Source: Helichrysum umbraculigerum (taxonomy: Eukaryota; Streptophyta; Magnoliopsida; Asterales; Asteraceae). Taken from it: DNA of 64,000 bases. How positions within the stretch are numbered: the first letter of the stretch is position 1; every line of letters begins with the position of its first letter. The position numbers and the translations under genes are program-made. Shown here one piece after another: positions 20,985-34,377 of the stretch. The stretch is taken from assembly GCA_949592205.1 (NCBI GenBank), contig CATIUR010000017.1, positions 868,001 to 932,000 on the forward strand. Direction: 5' to 3'. The notes under the pieces were generated by a model that saw nothing but the letters and a program-made list of their open reading frames with translations, was not told the origin of the DNA and did not search any database.

Positions 20985-23978
20985 ATACTAGTGGTACGTG
21001 TAGTGTTTATTTCCTTGGGTTCTTTGATGGCACGTAGGGAATTTCGAAAAGCTCATTTGAAAACCAAACCCTAAATGCAGATTAATTTATCAATTAACCA
21101 AACTGATCAATTCAAACTAAAAAACTATGAATAATAATCCTTTCAATTATCTCACGTACTGGAATTATCATTAACTTGACATTTCGTAACCACTGTTGAC
21201 CTGGTTATTAAAAAGCTATTCTTAGATCCATTAATTAAGATTAAGATTGGCTGATTAAGATTAAGCTAATATATTAATGATAATGATAATGATGATATGA
21301 TTCTAGGATAAGAGGAAATCATACTTCTGATTATGTATAACTAATAATACCAAATAAATCAAATAAAAGTTAATACGGAGTATAATTTAGAAATAAAGGT
21401 CACCAATAGAATCACAAAGATCTCGATCAATGCTAAAGCCAAACATTAATTGATAAAATAATATGATTGACGATCAGATGAGAATGTAAAAGTTTGTGAG
21501 AATGGAGGAACCAATAAAACTTATTTTCCTCCACGTTTTTAAAAATCAAATATCTCACAAACGGTAATTTGAAATATTATAAAAATTACACCATAAAAAT
21601 CAGCATTTTTTCTCTTCGATTTACCATCTCACAAGATATACTTTTGACGATTTTTTGGGGGGGGTTTTCAAATTGTACAAAATCAGTAACACATGTGTTA
21701 TTAGCTGGTATCACATATGTTACTAGCTGGTAACACATGTGTTACTAGCTGGTAATACATGTGTTTCTTGCTAGGCAGAGAAGTGGGTACACTATTAATT
21801 AGTAAAAAGGTCACATCGTTATTTGTTAAAAACTCACTAGCAGCATAGGGCACCATTCACATCGCCAAACCATTAGTCGATCATCGCCTTAGCAGCACCT
21901 GATGTCGTCTTATCGCATGGAGTACTTAAAGGCACTATACTTAGTGACTGAAGGAGTTTAGCAACTAGATGCGCCTTTTTAAACACACATACATATATAC
22001 ATATACCGAATAATCATATAAATGTACGTATGTGTGTGTATACACATGTGACTCATTATCACCCAATAAAGAAATGTGAAGTAAATATACAATGAAGTAG
22101 TGTAATATGTGTGTGCGCGTGCGCTTGTATGTGTGTCTCTTTGTGGGAAATCAGTCGGATATTTAAATACCCATGGATTCTCCACATAATACCCATAGAT
22201 AAAACCCTAGCTAACTCCTAATCCCTAAAACTTGTGGGCAATCCGTAGGTAATCCATGTGAAAGATTATAATTCCCGTTAGAATGCCCACAAATATCCCA
22301 AATATAACTTTCATATTTTACTAACCCGTAATCCCTAAACTTGTGGGAAATTCATGGGTAATTTCACAAGTTACCCACAAATTATCCACAAATGTTTTGA
22401 AATAACTTTAAATATTTAATAATATATAATCCGTAGGCAATCCGTGGGAAAATCATACAATCGCTACGGAATATCTACGGATCTCCCACAAATATAGTTA
22501 CCCATGGATTCCTCACGGATGTTCGATATCGGTGAGTAATCTGTGAGCAATTTCCTACGGATTTCCTATGAATTACAATGTCGTGGGTGATGCTTGGGTA
22601 ATTTGTGAGAAACGTGTTTCACTCTAAATATTATAGCTTCCATTTATATGGCGCAGACAATTACTCACTTGATTAAAGAGAAGTAGTGATACGGAGTAAT
22701 TAATAAAGACCAAAATACAAGTCACATCATACAATTCTAAACGGTTGAAATTATTGAAATCAAGTTTGTCATTTATATATGACATTCAAGAAAATTGAGG
22801 AAGTACCATCCCAATTTTCTAATGAGAAAACATTTACATAATTTTTAAAATCAGTCATTAAAGAAGTTTTAGCATATAAGCAAGGGAAAAAAAGATGAAA
22901 TCGTAAAATTAAACTACAAAAGTAAGTAAAACATTAAAATCATTTTTTTTTTACACGATACCTTTGAAAGACATAACATTTTATTTCAGTCCAATTGAAA
23001 AGGAGAAAGAAAAAACGAACAACTATATTAGAATTAACTAGTATATTACCCGCGCTATGTAGCGGTATTTTAGAAATCGACTAAGAAGTTATGTGATCAA
23101 TCGTTGTAAATTTTATAATAAACTCAAAGACAAAGTATACACTTTAATTTATATCTCTAAAATTTATATAGAAATAATATAGTTATCGATATTTAATATA
23201 GAGTAAAGAGTAATAAGGTTAACCAAACTTACCATATTAGTTTTGTCAATTTAAAAGAAAAGGGTAAAATTGGTATTTCGCATATGACATTTGTAAACTC
23301 TAAGCTTGGACCCTAAATGCATTATAAGGGTTTATAGATTATAGATATAGATATAGATTATAGATTTATAGATTATACATAACGTGTTTGCATAGGAGCC
23401 ATGGATATTCATATATGAACGGTGAAGATCCAATATGCAAGTCAAGAATTTTAGATCTCGATAATAAAGGCAAGAGTAATTAATCAATCATGGGATTAAG
23501 TTGATAATTAGATTTTGTTCGATTGTGTTGTATGTTTAGTATTAATTAATTAGGATAGATCAGTTTAATTAGCTTTAAAACAAAGACAACAACAAGTGGG
23601 AAAATATCTATAGTAGATTTTAGGGCACATGGAATACCAGAGGGGTTCGTTAATTGACACCACACGATTTGCAATGTAATAAAATAAAAGAAATCCCTTA
23701 TAAAATGCTGCTTCAAGATTTCATCTTTTTACAAAATGCAAATAATATTTATATTTATTATTAATTAATCTATGTTCATAATACCACCAAATCAATCCAA
23801 CAAAGCACCAGATCAGTTCTAATCTAAACAAATCTTGGTTTTTGTAATAAATTATTGTGAAAAATACGACTTTTTATACTTGATTGTATCTTGTAGTAAC
23901 ATGTTTTGATTTTCAAAGTTAATTGTTTATGAACATTATACTATGATTAGTCATTACAGTTGTCGTTTTAAGACGCTA
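20985..23978. other. Gene-free AT-rich stretch
   Basis: At 21493-21700 is a single diverged arm of the fold-back repeat described at 24445-25187 (GTGAGAATGGAGGAACC.., AAATATCTCACAAACGG..). Near 21690-21760 is a short GTAACACATGTGTTA palindrome array. 22150-22600 holds imperfect CCCACAAAT/CGTGGGTAAT words in both orientations. Around 23040 is a TATTACCCGCGCTATGTAGCGG phrase resembling a transposon end. No gene. Confidence 0.45.
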
Positions 23979-24566
23979 TTATACAATTTCGTATCTCTCT
24001 ATCTTTACATGATTCTCTGGTACTTCATTTGTGATCTTGTAGTTGATTCCAATATAGAGATTGATAGAATCATGGAAAAGAAATGGATTATATCGTGGTT
24101 CTCATATGTAGATCGACCAAACTTTCAAATCAAAATTGTTAGTTAGAGAAGAGTTCAATTGAGACCATTTATTTTGTGTGAGAATGGGGGAACCAACCAC
24201 AATATGCCATGTGTCACTTTTTTCTCTCTCATCCACGTTTTTAAAAATTAAATATCTCACAAACGACAAGTCTTATACAATTTCGTATCTCTCTATCTTT
24301 ACATGATTCTCTGGTACTTCATTTGTGATCTTGTAGTTGATTCCAATATAGAGATTGATAGAATCATGGAAAAGAAATGGAATATATCGTGGTTCTCATA
24401 TGTAGATCGATCAAACTTTCAAATCAAAATTGTTAGTTAGAGAAGAGTTCAATTGAGACCATTTATTTTGTGTGAGAATGGGGGAACCAACCACAATATG
24501 TCATGTGTCACTTTTTTCTCTCTCATCCACGTTTTTAAAAATTAAATATCTCACAAGCGACAAGTC
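23979..24566. repeat. 294-bp tandem duplication
   Basis: Copy 1 at 23979-24272 and copy 2 at 24273-24566, with only a few differences. Its right part is the left arm of the fold-back repeat that follows, so the duplication happened after that element was in place. Confidence 0.9.
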
Positions 24567-25187
24567 GAAAAATCATGAAAATTGCACCATATTTTTCAGC
24601 GTTTTATCCTCTTCGATTTGCCGTCCATCAAGGCATACTTCCGACGAACTTTTCTTTTTTATTTTTTTGGTGGGTTTTACATATTAGTAACACATGTGTT
24701 AGTGATTGATTATACATTTGATTTAGGGTTTAGGGTTAGGGTTTAGAGTTAGGGTTTAGCAGAGTTTAGGGTTAGGGTTTAGCAGGGTTTAGTGTTAGGG
24801 TTTAGCAGGGTTTAGGGTTTAGTATGATTTAGGGTTTAGAGTTTTATAAAACGTTTAGGGTTTAGGGTTTAGGGTTTGGGGTTTAGGAGTTAGGGTTAGG
24901 GTTGGAAGTTTGGGATTTCGTCCCGAAACACTGTAACACACGTGTTAGTAATGTGAAACCCACTAAAAATAATGAAAAAAAACTCGTCGAAAGTATGCCT
25001 TAATGGACGGCAAATCGAAGAGGATCAAACGCTGAACCTAATGGTGCAATTTTCATAATTTTTCGATTTGTCGTTTGTGAGATATTTAACTTAAGGGGTA
25101 AATGGGTTTTGTATTCTCTTTGTACACATGGCACCATATCATTGATTCATCTATTCTCACACAAATTTTTAGTCTCATTTGAACCTT
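24445..25187. repeat. Fold-back (long inverted repeat) element with telomere-like loop
   Basis: The left arm (about 24445-24715) and the right arm (about 24935-25187) are imperfect inverted copies: GAGTTCAATTGAGACC outermost, TGTGTGAGAAT, AAATATCTCACAA, TCTTCGATTTGCCGTCCA, and a GTAACACATGTGTTA palindrome innermost. The loop holds TTTAGGG-type repeats. No coding sequence. Confidence 0.8.
24720..24906 (+). repeat. Interstitial telomere-like (TTTAGGG)n, degenerate
   Basis: More than a dozen TTTAGGG, TTAGGG and TTTAGAG words occur in mostly tandem order. This is the plant telomere repeat type. It is located between the arms of the fold-back element. Confidence 0.85.
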
Positions 25188-26296
25188 ACCCTTGTTAGTT
25201 ATATTGTCCATTAAAAGAGCAAAATGAAAATACATCTACTTCTTCTTGAAGTAGATTATATACATTAATTTTAATGTTTTATTTGTTTATATACCTTCTT
25301 TATTATTATTATTTTTATTATTATTATTTGTTGTTGTTGTTTTCTAAGTTTTATTATTACTCATATCACCTTTATATATACCAGGTAAGTCATGAAAAAG
25401 TTAAAATTAATCTTTAAACCAACGAAAGATAACTAGGAAAGTAATTAAGATACAAGAAAGTCTAGATATTAACGATTTTTATTTCTAATTAGGTTCTTTT
25501 CCAACAAAAAAGTGACTAAAACAACCCACATATCACAAGCATGTTTCTCCTTTAAGAGCTACAATTAATATATGTATAGTTGATTGATCGTATATATATT
25601 AGAAAGATTTAAAGTACAAGTTGGAATAATCTCATTTACTAATTCCAACTTGTGATTGTGATTAAAATGACATTACATGTGCGAAAAAAAAAAAAAAGGT
25701 TATTAGAAGGTTAATTAATCCTGTAAAGTTAAATTACTTCTAAAAGATTATTATTATTATTCATTGTTAAAGGGAAAAGAAAAAGGAAAGACTTCATTAA
25801 AATACATGCCATGAGCTTAAAAGGTTAAACTATTTAATTAATGGTTGTTATCTATATAAGTAAAATTAATTAATATTTAATTTTATATAAATAATGTAAC
25901 AAAAAATGAATAAAATAAACGAGAATCATATAACTCCTACCAACCAACCATGTATAAACATATTGTAGTCTTCGTTGCAACATTTTGGCTTGCTTAATTA
26001 TATATATATAGTTCGTCATTTTCCTAATCACGCCTTATTAAATAGTATTAATTAAGTGCTATATATGTAGATAACCAATCACACATAGAGAATTATGTAA
26101 AATTTATAAATTACATCAAAGCAAGTCCAACATAATACTTAACATAACATTAGAGGCCGCTCCCAAGTTGTTTTCTAGAAGGAATAGAAGAGAAGCATAT
26201 ATAAAGAAATACAAATCGCATTATAGTTTTATGAAATAAGAGAAGATAAATGAGCTTCTGTTCTCTACAGACTTTCTCTCCAAAAGTGAGAAAAAT
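25188..26296. other. Spacer
   Basis: Very AT-rich, with TTATTATTATT microsatellite near 25310. No gene recognised. Confidence 0.35.
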
Positions 26297-26301
26297 AGAA
26301 T

Positions 26302-26564
26302 TGTTGGAATATGACTTAAACTTTAAGGGTTTGTTTGGTAAATTTGGTTTGGTATTTAAGTCGAATTAGGATTAGTGTTAGGTTAGTCTATAAATAGACA
26401 TTAATAGCTTGGATTTGTTTGTACCTTCGAATTTGAATTTGTTAGTTTGTTTGGTACCTTTGAATCTGATTTGTTTGGTTTGTTTAATTTGCAATTTGAT
26501 ATTCGTTTTCGCTTCGTATTTGTCTTTAATTTGTTCTTTGTATTCGTTCGATATATCTCTAACA
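26302..26564 (+). mobile_element. Solo LTR (family of the element at 58904-60699)
   Basis: 263 bp, starting TGTTGGAATATGACTTAAAC and ending TATCTCTAACA. It is collinear with the reverse complement of the LTRs at 58904-59156 and 59977-60699. The flanks AGAAT/GGAAT agree at four of five bases, consistent with a decayed 5-bp duplication. No PBS or interior follows. Confidence 0.8.
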
Positions 26565-27390
26565 GGAATGATGCGACTTCCTTAAAAAAAAATTCTAACT
26601 CAGGATCACGAAAGATATAGTTATATATTCCTTTTGAATTTGGATTTTACTCAATTGTTACTATTTTAAATATTCAATTTTCCCAAAACACTGAAAAGAT
26701 TCTTGTGTTTTTTTTTTTGGGCCATATTATTTCGTTTGTGTATCTGTGCACATATATTTTATTTAATCTGACATTGATGATCCTTCATTGTCAGAACTAG
26801 GTATACACTTGGGGGATGGACACCATAAATATGATTATCTTCTTACCGATTTATATCTCCACTAATTCTACATTTTATTTAATGAAGAATGAAATCATGG
26901 ATTTTGTTAAATAAATTTGCAGAAGATTTGAATCATGGGACTTCTATTTTTCTAACATTTTATTGTATTTCACTTTCACATGTCTAAATTATTCATATAT
27001 TGCTGGTTATATTATACTACCATATGGTAAAAAGTAAAATCGAGTAGTACATACATTTTAACAGCTTTTATTTATCATGAACTATTTCTAAAAAATTCAT
27101 CCACGTATAATAATAAAATCTCTATGAGGCATGTCAACTAAAGAGCGGCGAATTCAGTTATTAACGGTATTTAAAACTATGTGGTTTTATAGCACAGATT
27201 CAACGCATCTTTTTACACTAACGGTATCTGAAATTATGTAGTTTTACAGCACAAACAATTTTCCCGAATTTAGATTTAGATCGTCTATATCTAAATAAAT
27301 ATGAATTGGCAACATTCACCAACTTATTGTATTAACCTTTTTCTTAAATGTAACAAAATTACCATCACCATGATTCTTAGTTTCTTACTA
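26565..27390. other. Spacer
   Basis: AT-rich. A phrase of GGTATTTAAAACTATGTGGTTTTATAGCACA type occurs twice near 27165 and 27225. No gene. Confidence 0.35.
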
Positions 27391-27398
27391 CTGTTAAC

Positions 27399-27760
27399 TA
27401 GTCGTGAACAAAAAACCTGTACCCGAAACTGAACCCGGAAAAAAACCTTGAACCGAACCCGAAAAAAAACGGTTTTTTTGAACCCGGTTTGGGTTTTTTT
27501 CGTACCCGGCGGGTAGGGACCCGGGTTGGGTTTTTGAAATTCAAAATCGGGTTGGGACCGGGTACACTACGGGTCGGGTTGAAAAACCCGGTATAAAACC
27601 CGGAAAAACTCGGTTTAAAAACCGGTATTCGTGGGTCAAAAACCCGGTTCGGATCGGGTCGGGTAGGTCAACAACCCGGTTCTCATCCTTTGACCTGGTA
27701 CCCGGTTCGGGTTCCGGGTACGGGTCGGGTAGGCCCAATACCCGGTTTTGTTCACACCTA
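27399..27760. mobile_element. Non-autonomous hAT element (362 bp) with 8-bp TSD
   Basis: Ends TAGTCGTGAACAAAA and TTTTGTTCACACCTA form hAT-like terminal inverted repeats. CTGTTAAC at 27391-27398 and 27761-27768 is an 8-bp target duplication. The interior is dense in CCCGG/CCGGG/AACCGG words typical of subterminal transposase-binding arrays. No ORF of its own. Confidence 0.9.
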
Positions 27761-28013
27761 CTGTTAACGGGCCATATAATGACTAATGAGTAGTAGGCGT
27801 GCACAAAAACCGGTTTTCGCAAAACCTGACCCGACCCGAAACCGGTTTTTGGTCAACGATGGTAAAAACCGGTTTGGCCAAAACCGGTTCGGGTTGAACC
27901 CGATTTTGACACCCCCAAACCCCAACCTGACCCAAACCGGTTAGGGTAGGGTTGAAACCGGTTCGGGTCCAAAACCGGTTTCAAACCGGGTTTTTTTTTA
28001 TAAAAATGCTATT

Positions 28014-28517
28014 TTCGTTCGAGCGTTAAGCGTTTTAATGAAAAGCAACGTTTGGGCCAAATTTTTCATTAACTTTGTAGAACATTAGTAATGGAAACAT
28101 AATTGATCAATAACATAACCGAAATGCGTCTAAATCTCCTTAAAAATATTATTGAATCCGAAAATTCTATATAATTCATAAACGTTCGAGCGTTAAGCGT
28201 TTTAATGAAAAGCAACGTTTGGGCCAAATTTTTTTCATTAACTTTGTAGAACATTAGTAAAGGGAACATAATTGATCAATAACATAACCAAAAGGCTTTT
28301 AAATCTCCTTAAAAATATTATTGAATCCGAAAATTCTATATAATTCATAAACGTTCGAGCGTTAAGCGTTTTAATGAAAAGCAACGTTTGGGCCAAATTT
28401 TTTTCATTAACTTTGTAGAACATTAGTAATGGAAACATAATTGATCAATAACATAACCAAAAGGCTTCTAAATCTCCTTAAAAATATTATTGAATCCGAA
28501 AATTCTATATAATTCAA
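28014..28517. repeat. Three tandem ~168-bp repeats in the hAT element
   Basis: Units begin near GTTCGAGCGTTAAGCG at about 28017, 28184 and 28353 and are nearly identical. A diverged fourth copy lies at about 28660-28795. They are non-coding. Confidence 0.88.
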
Positions 28518-28872
28518 TGTGAGTTGATACTTTCAAGGAATGTTTTACTAAATGCAAGGAAACATGTGCATAAAAAGTGACTGTAAGCATAAAGAGTTGT
28601 ACTTTTCCGTGAATTTAGTAAAAACTTCCTTGCATTTATCAACTCCCAAATCAAAGTTAGGCTTTTTAAGGAAAAACGATGTTTGGAGCAAAATTTTTTT
28701 ATTGAATTCGTAGAACGTTAGTAATACAAACATAATTGAACAATAACTTAAACAATAGTTTTCTAAGTCTTCTTAAAAATATTATCGAATAGAAAAAAGT
28801 CTTCAAACATCTTCAAACATTTTATAATCTTCAACTTGTATTAATCTTCAAGTCTTTAAAAGTCTTCAAACA

Positions 28873-29281
28873 TGTTTGTCCCTTACTTAGGATCTAACAG
28901 AACCGAGTCACTCAATCGCTTGCGGAATCAACGATTAAGTTATCACACGAACACAATGAATAATCAAACACAATAATTATGAAACCGAACGTTATATTAT
29001 TGCTTATGGTCGATCAGATTACAGAGAATTTCGACAAATTGTGTTTAGGGTTTCGTCAACCCTAAAACAGAAAACGTAAATTGCTTAAATACAAAACTGG
29101 CACCTGCGACGTCGCACACGACGTCGCAGGCCCAAGCCCATGCGACGTTGACTACGTCGCAGGCCCAAAACCTGACGTCGCACCTGCGACGTTACACGCT
29201 ACGTCGCAGGAGTCAGGAAACGCAAATCTAAATACAAACTACGAGCTAGACCAACTGACAGACACTAAACATGTACCAACA
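28873..29281 (-). repeat. LTR of Copia-like family A (3' LTR, minus strand)
   Basis: On the minus strand it starts TGTTGGTACATG and ends GGGACAAACA. A polypurine GGGGGAGTT lies just upstream (29284-29291). Its middle holds six or more GACGT/ACGTCGC words at 29105-29215. Confidence 0.8.
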
Positions 29282-29588
29282 AACTCCCCCGTGTCTTCAG
29301 CTTGGTCTTCAAAACTCTTCTTTAAACCCAGCCCGCAGGAAATTGGCCATCGGCATGAATTCCATTAGCCACACAAACAGTAACAACATTGTAAAACTGC
29401 TCGGCTAAACGTCTGTTGAACTCATTCTTCTGACCAACACGAATCCGATCATCATAGAGTTTTCTTAAATCTTTTTCATGAAAATTAATCAAACTCATCG
29501 GATCATATAGTCTAAACGTTGCTTGCTTCAAATTCCATATACCTCCAACTTCTGGCCACGGTTCAGAATCTGGAACGAAAGTAATAAC

Positions 29589-31095
29589 TGTGACACCCGG
29601 TTAAAAAGGGCCAAAATTAGCGGCCAATTTAAACCTTAATCACTCGTACTTGGTACGTGATAAAACAAATATGTACGTTGGTGAAACAAAATTTTATAAA
29701 TAACTTGACACTATTTTTATAGTTGTTATTTACGTGAAAGTATTAAGCTAAACATTATTGCATAACGATAAAACATTAAACGAATTTTACGTTTTGTAAT
29801 AAACGTAACAAATGCGACAAAATATATATAACGAGCCCGACAACCAAATGAGTCAAAATTTATATTTTGTAAAATCAAAATAAAGTATTTGAAATAATAC
29901 TTCGAAATATATTAACGCGAAATAACGATTTCGAACTATACGAATAAAATACATTTTAACGTATAACGATCGGGTAAACGAACACGAGTTAAATACCAAA
30001 TAACTAATACAATAATTAGGAGACAAAAACATAGTGAGGCCATGCCTCTTTGGTAGAAAAGTCGTCCATGCCAAGCTCACCAAACACAACCTATGCTTGA
30101 ATTATTGGAGGACTTACACATACATACACACCATCACTTAATTCATTATCACATTTCAACTCACTCCTTCCATCTCTCTCTCGGCTGTTTCTCAGCCAAA
30201 ACCCACCAACGAAATTTCCACAACCAACCACCATTATCATCATTTTGATCACATTCAAAACTTTGCAAAGGAGGAGGCAAGAAACCAAGCAAATCGACAT
30301 CATCACCTTCTTCCATTTCTTCATCTTTTAAAGCATTGTAAGAAACTCTATCTCTTTCTTTAGATTTGCTTGGGTTACATATTATTACATGTATACTTGC
30401 TCACTTGACCATGAAATTTCCAAATAACATGTTTAAACACAACTTAAAACTCAAAAACACTAAACTTGTTAATCTGGGCAGATTCTGTATTGTCACGAAA
30501 TAAATCATATAAAATCGTGTACTTTGAATTAGACAACGAACCACATACCGAAATTTTCGTATGAAAGAGAACTACAACTTTCATGTTTTACACTTTCTCC
30601 ATAAATACACCCATTTTTACAGAAAATGCGATTTGTACCACTGTTACTGTTTTTGGCCGGATTTTAGACCCGACACCTTCTCGATTTTATTTAACTAACT
30701 TAGAGACTTCCATGGTTCTTGGTAAAATTAAGTAAAGTACTAGAGACCTAGTAGAATATGTGGTAATTTTTGCGGAACCCAAATCGGAACAGAAACGAGC
30801 CAAAATAAATGGCGAAGCAAATCGACTAAACCGAAAACTAAACTAGGGACTGTTTTTGTACACTTTGAAAAATCGACACTTTCGAGCTAACTATAAAACA
30901 CACCGACAATTTTTCCGAGCTCTATAAACATATTTAAGGTGTTCCTAAAATTTTTAGGTCAAACCAAGAAGGTTTGACCAAAGTCAACAAAACCGACACT
31001 CGTAACGTTTTTGTCAAAAATCGAGTTTTGAAAATGCTATAGTTTTAACACGGATGAAAAAGATGTTTTTGCACTTGCAAATAAATGAAAATTTA

Positions 31096-31152
<57 letters not shown>

Positions 31153-32437
31153 GACAAATAATGCGGACAAATATTTATAAATGTACTCTCGGATAAATAT
31201 ACCCACACGAAACAACGAAATTATATATGTATAACTCGTACGTTTTATATATGTACTTTTTCAAAGTATACAATGAAACGGGTATAAAAATATTATATTT
31301 TTGGAAATTATTATTACAAAATCATCACCAACGAAGTATACATTTTTACAAACTTAGAACGGAAATACAAATCTAACAATTGGACATAATTTAATTAGAT
31401 AAACATTAATATGGATGATATATTAGATATCCATTTACTCATTAAAATCTCGCGTGTTTAGGACACTAGGAGATTCGGGGATTGTCTAGTCTACTTCGGA
31501 TATATTCATTGCTCGGTGACTCAGGTGAGTCTCACGGCCCCATTTTCAATGTTTACATGTTTTAATAATTGGGGGAGATGCAACAAAAATTGTTTTCGTG
31601 ATCACTGTTATTCGGTTAGTTAATTTAGTATTAACTCAAGTTATCTGCATTGTTATTTAATTCGGTTAATCACATTGGTTACATTGTTCAGTTAATATTG
31701 TTAGTCATGATTTTCATTGTACGGTATATGCACGAGTGTTTTAATTCGGTAAAAGTCCTCAACAGTGTATGATTCATTAACTTAATAAGGCGCGATTACT
31801 AAAGGATAGTACTATCATGGGAGTGACGTCCCCGTCCGGGTTGCTAGCTACAACCAAGTTAAAAACGGGCATTTTAGTAATTGTCAAGGGTGTATCACCA
31901 AAACGGGAGGCAAAGATCGGGTTAGGCCTTGAATCATAGCTCAGTGCAATACATGTGTCGGTTATTACATTGTTCGGAAACCTTAATAGGTTTATCATTG
32001 TTCGGTACATTGTTACGCATGGTTCGGTTTACATTGTTTAATTATCGTCGGATAATCATGTTGATCACATCAATGTTTATTTTAAACCTGTGAGATTCAC
32101 CAGCTTTATAGCTGACCCTTTTAGTGTTGTATTCTCAGGTGCTCAACAGTAGGATGGCCCGCAGGATACGTTAGCTAGTACGAGTCGCATGTATCTATTT
32201 AAACATGAAGATTTTCTAGCATCATCTTTTGTATTAATGGTTATGTATTAAAATCTTCAAAATCAATTGCGAACTCGCTATCTTTGTAAACTTATAACTT
32301 CAAAACAATGTACTACTTTTGTAATATATTATAAACGTCTCATGTAGAGTCGTTTGTTGTAATCTTGGTGTTTTGATATTTGATTAGTCACACCCAAATC
32401 ATCGCTTCCGCAAATCATAAAAATAGGGGGTGTGACA
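29589..32437 (+). repeat. 5' LTR (2849 bp) of the Ty3-like element
   Basis: Unusually long LTR. It contains an (AT)n run of about 50 bp (31100-31150) and a conserved CTCAGGTGAGTCTCACGGCC segment near 31520 also found in the solo LTR at 38627-41044. Small ORFs inside are not credible genes. Confidence 0.9.
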
Positions 32438-33298
32438 GATTGGTATCAGAGCCTAAGGTTATAGCGAACTAGGTTGCATATAGTGGGCCTAGACTATAAC
32501 CGTTAGGCAGTATTCCTTATTAGGTATGACTGGTTCAGTGATCACATCATATGAGTTTAATTTAACATAGCGTAGCTAACTATGTACAATTAAACAAAGA
32601 TGATGTAAGATCTGAAAGGAGTTATATTGAACAGGAATGCATTAGCTGACTCTGACCACGAGAGAACCGGGACTTCTAACTGTTTCGTGATAGACATGAC
32701 TAGGTGGATGTATAGGTATATATGATATATACATATATGATTAGGCTATTATGTGATATAGGGATATATACATACATAGGCCTCGAATATATCCTACGCT
32801 CCAGGCTATCATATATTGAAGGTATATGAATAGGCCTTATCTGACGATACTTTTGTTACCACCTACATCACTGTAACTGACAAACATAACTACTCCAACG
32901 TCCTTAGATATGAAGATCGGGATTTATTGTTTATTTACTGCCGTCTACATAATCATACGCCTGTAACTTTTTACGACAAACTCCACTGTACTGTTAGGTG
33001 TTCACTAGGAGACCAGTTAGGTTTTCACAAACCAAATCTTATTTCGCCCATACTGTTGATAACTTCATTTTTTTATCCGAACAAACCCCGAATCACGATT
33101 CACAAACTCACCATATTAATTGTAAACCATATCCTAAAAACATTTGAAAACTCTCAGCCTACATCAAACCCTGTTGTCTACCGAATCATGACTTCGCCTA
33201 TGTTGTCGTATATTACAACATAAATATAAATACATATGTGATATGCCATGATTTGGCACAGACAACTCACCCATCTTCTTTTTACTTTTGCAAGAATC

Positions 33299-34377
33299 AT
33301 GCCGCCAAGACGAACCTACACTCAAGCTCAGGTTGATCAACTGGTTGCTGAAGCATTAATTGCTGGGCAACGGCGATCTGAAAGTTCTGAAACACCACCA
33401 AACTCTACTCCTGTTAAACCTTGCACCTATAAGGACTTCCTTAGCTGCCACCCTGTGAACTTCAAAGGCACTGAAGGTGCTATTGGCTTATTGCGATGGC
33501 TGGAGAAGACTGAGTCAGTCTTTCGCATCTGCAATTGCCCAGTGGACTGTAAGGTCAAGTTCTCCACTTACACCTTTATGGACGATGCTTTGACATGGTG
33601 GAATACTTATGCTGACTCTGTGGGCCAAGACATTGCTTTGGAAACTCCTTGGGATGAACTGAAGAAAATGCTCAGAGATGAGTATTGTCCCCGGGATGAG
33701 ATTCAACAACTAGAGGCCGAATTTGGCAACTTACTACCCAAGGCAATGACATTGCCGGCTACACCTCTAGGTTTAACCAACTAGCGCACTTGTGTCCATC
33801 AATGGTTAGTGAGGAATCCAAGCGTATCGAACGCTATATCTGGGGACTCCCTCCGCAAATCCAAGGGATGGTGACTTCATCCAACTCTCCTACGTTTCAT
33901 GGTACTGTGCGTATGGCACACAAACTGATGGCACAGATTGTTCGCCAAGGAACATCTGTTGTCAAAAGTACTGGAAATCACTCCGGTGATAACAAGAGAA
34001 AACCTGAGGGAAACCCTGACAATCAAGGTCCGGCTACCAAAAAGCCTGCAATCATCAAGGCCAACACCTCTGGATCTGAAAACAAGAAGGAGTACACTGG
34101 AACCAAACCCTACTGCTCAAAGTGTAAACGCCACCATGACGGGCCTTGTGGCACCCCCTGTGACAAGTGCCAGCGTTATGGTCATTCTGCTAAGGATTGC
34201 CGAGCGAAAGCCTGTTTCGAGTGTGGAACTGTAGGGCACTACAGGAATGACTGTCCAAAGCTGAAGGACAAAAACATCAACCCTGCTCGAGGAAGAGCCT
34301 ACGTACTCAGAACTAGGGAAGACGACCAGAACCCGAGACTCATTGACTTGCTCAACACGGGTATGGTCACTCATTAA
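33299..34377 (+). pseudogene. gag of the Ty3-like element, frameshifted and cut off before protease
   Basis: Starts MPPRRTYTQAQ. A retrotransposon gag core (about residues 40-155, with FLSCHPVNFKG, GLLRWLEKTESVF and DDALTWWN) is followed by two CCHC zinc knuckles (CDKCQRYGHSAKDC and CFECGTVGHYRNDC). A single-base loss around 33738-33750 shifts the frame; reading resumes in the frame of 33790-34377 (residues NQLAHLCPSM lie in that frame). After EDDQNPRL the expected protease is missing, and a stop follows within about 12 codons. Gag of this type packages the element's RNA; this copy cannot make a full-length protein. Confidence 0.85.

Noticed and set aside
20618..21037. Overlapping ORFs of 106 and 81 codons on both strands
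   Set aside because: They are the two readings of the palindromic Mutator MITE, not genes.
23040..23400. TATTACCCGCGCTATGTAGCGG phrase, possible Helitron end
   Set aside because: No TC start with matching CTRRT end and hairpin could be paired within the region.
29105..29215. ACGTCGC palindromes considered as a CRISPR-like or regular repeat array
   Set aside because: Spacing is irregular, units are too short, and the DNA is a plant LTR.
29853..30324. Two ORFs (78 and 77 codons) in the Ty3-like LTR, repeated at 35242-35713
   Set aside because: They occur in both LTR copies simply because the LTRs are duplicates, have no family resemblance, and lie antisense to the element.
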